Positions 5,899 through 5,935 of a stretch of 5,935 nt of DNA are shown one piece after another. Origin of the DNA: Fidelibacterota bacterium (GTDB taxonomy: Bacteria; Fidelibacterota; Fidelibacteria; Fidelibacterales; Fidelibacteraceae). Position numbers and translations under genes: made by a program. The notes beneath the pieces were generated by a model that saw nothing but the letters and a program-made list of their open reading frames with translations, was not told the DNA's origin and made no database searches. Position 1 is the first letter of the stretch. Every line of letters starts with the position of its first letter. The DNA is taken from positions 1-5,935 of the forward strand of contig JAUXEL010000105.1 of assembly GCA_030620575.1 (NCBI GenBank), in the 5' to 3' direction.

Positions 5899-5935
5899 AG
5901 AAAGAAAAGAACTTCTTATCTTCCATCTTCTGAAC

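Larger units (their letters stand above)
5649..5935. other. Non-coding region after the last gene
   Basis: These 287 bases carry no plausible gene on either strand. They hold the 155-base nested inverted repeat, a pyrimidine-rich tract, the AGGTTR array and then mixed short words to the window end. An 11-base word, ACTTTTATCTT, at 5846-5856 also occurs at 1363-1373 in the hutU-ftcD gap, so the two non-coding regions share sequence style. Confidence 0.7.

Overview
This window carries part of a histidine-degradation (hut) gene cluster followed by two envelope-associated genes of unknown function, all on the plus strand. The proteins look most like those of the Bacteroidota/FCB group: a fused formiminotransferase-cyclodeaminase with an extra charged hairpin before its GGWYIEEYG segment, and a membrane protein that reminds me of a Bacteroidota family. 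The intergenic DNA is full of short degenerate tandem repeats and AT/pyrimidine-rich tracts, which I associate with uncultured FCB-type lineages. No marker gene is present, so the taxonomic reading is only suggestive.

Layout: (1) 1-1251, the C-terminal three quarters of urocanate hydratase (hutU), cut by the window edge. (2) 1252-1452, a 201-base gap with degenerate tandem repeats and a possible promoter. (3) 1453-3138, a bifunctional glutamate formimidoyltransferase / formimidoyl-THF cyclodeaminase (ftcD). (4) 3125-4309, imidazolonepropionase (hutI), overlapping ftcD by 14 bases. (5) 4310-4361, a short spacer with a 9-base-period repeat. (6) 4362-4832, a small secreted, probably beta-barrel protein starting at TTG. 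(7) 4833-4922, a spacer with short direct repeats. (8) 4923-5648, a polytopic membrane protein of about six hydrophobic segments. (9) 5649-5935, non-coding DNA with a 155-base nested inverted repeat and a six-copy AGGTTR tandem array.

How the genes work together: HutU hydrates urocanate to imidazolonepropionate, HutI opens that ring to N-formimino-L-glutamate, and the FtcD fusion moves the formimino group to tetrahydrofolate and deaminates it to 5,10-methenyl-THF, releasing glutamate and ammonia. This is the folate-dependent (mammalian-type) branch rather than the HutG or HutF/HutG hydrolytic routes. Histidine ammonia-lyase (HutH), the first step, is not in the window; it may lie upstream. 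The last two genes have no evident link to histidine use.

I see no phage, defence, CRISPR or transposase genes and no tRNA or rRNA. The coding part is an ordinary catabolic cluster. The least explained DNA is the nested palindrome and repeat block after 5648.
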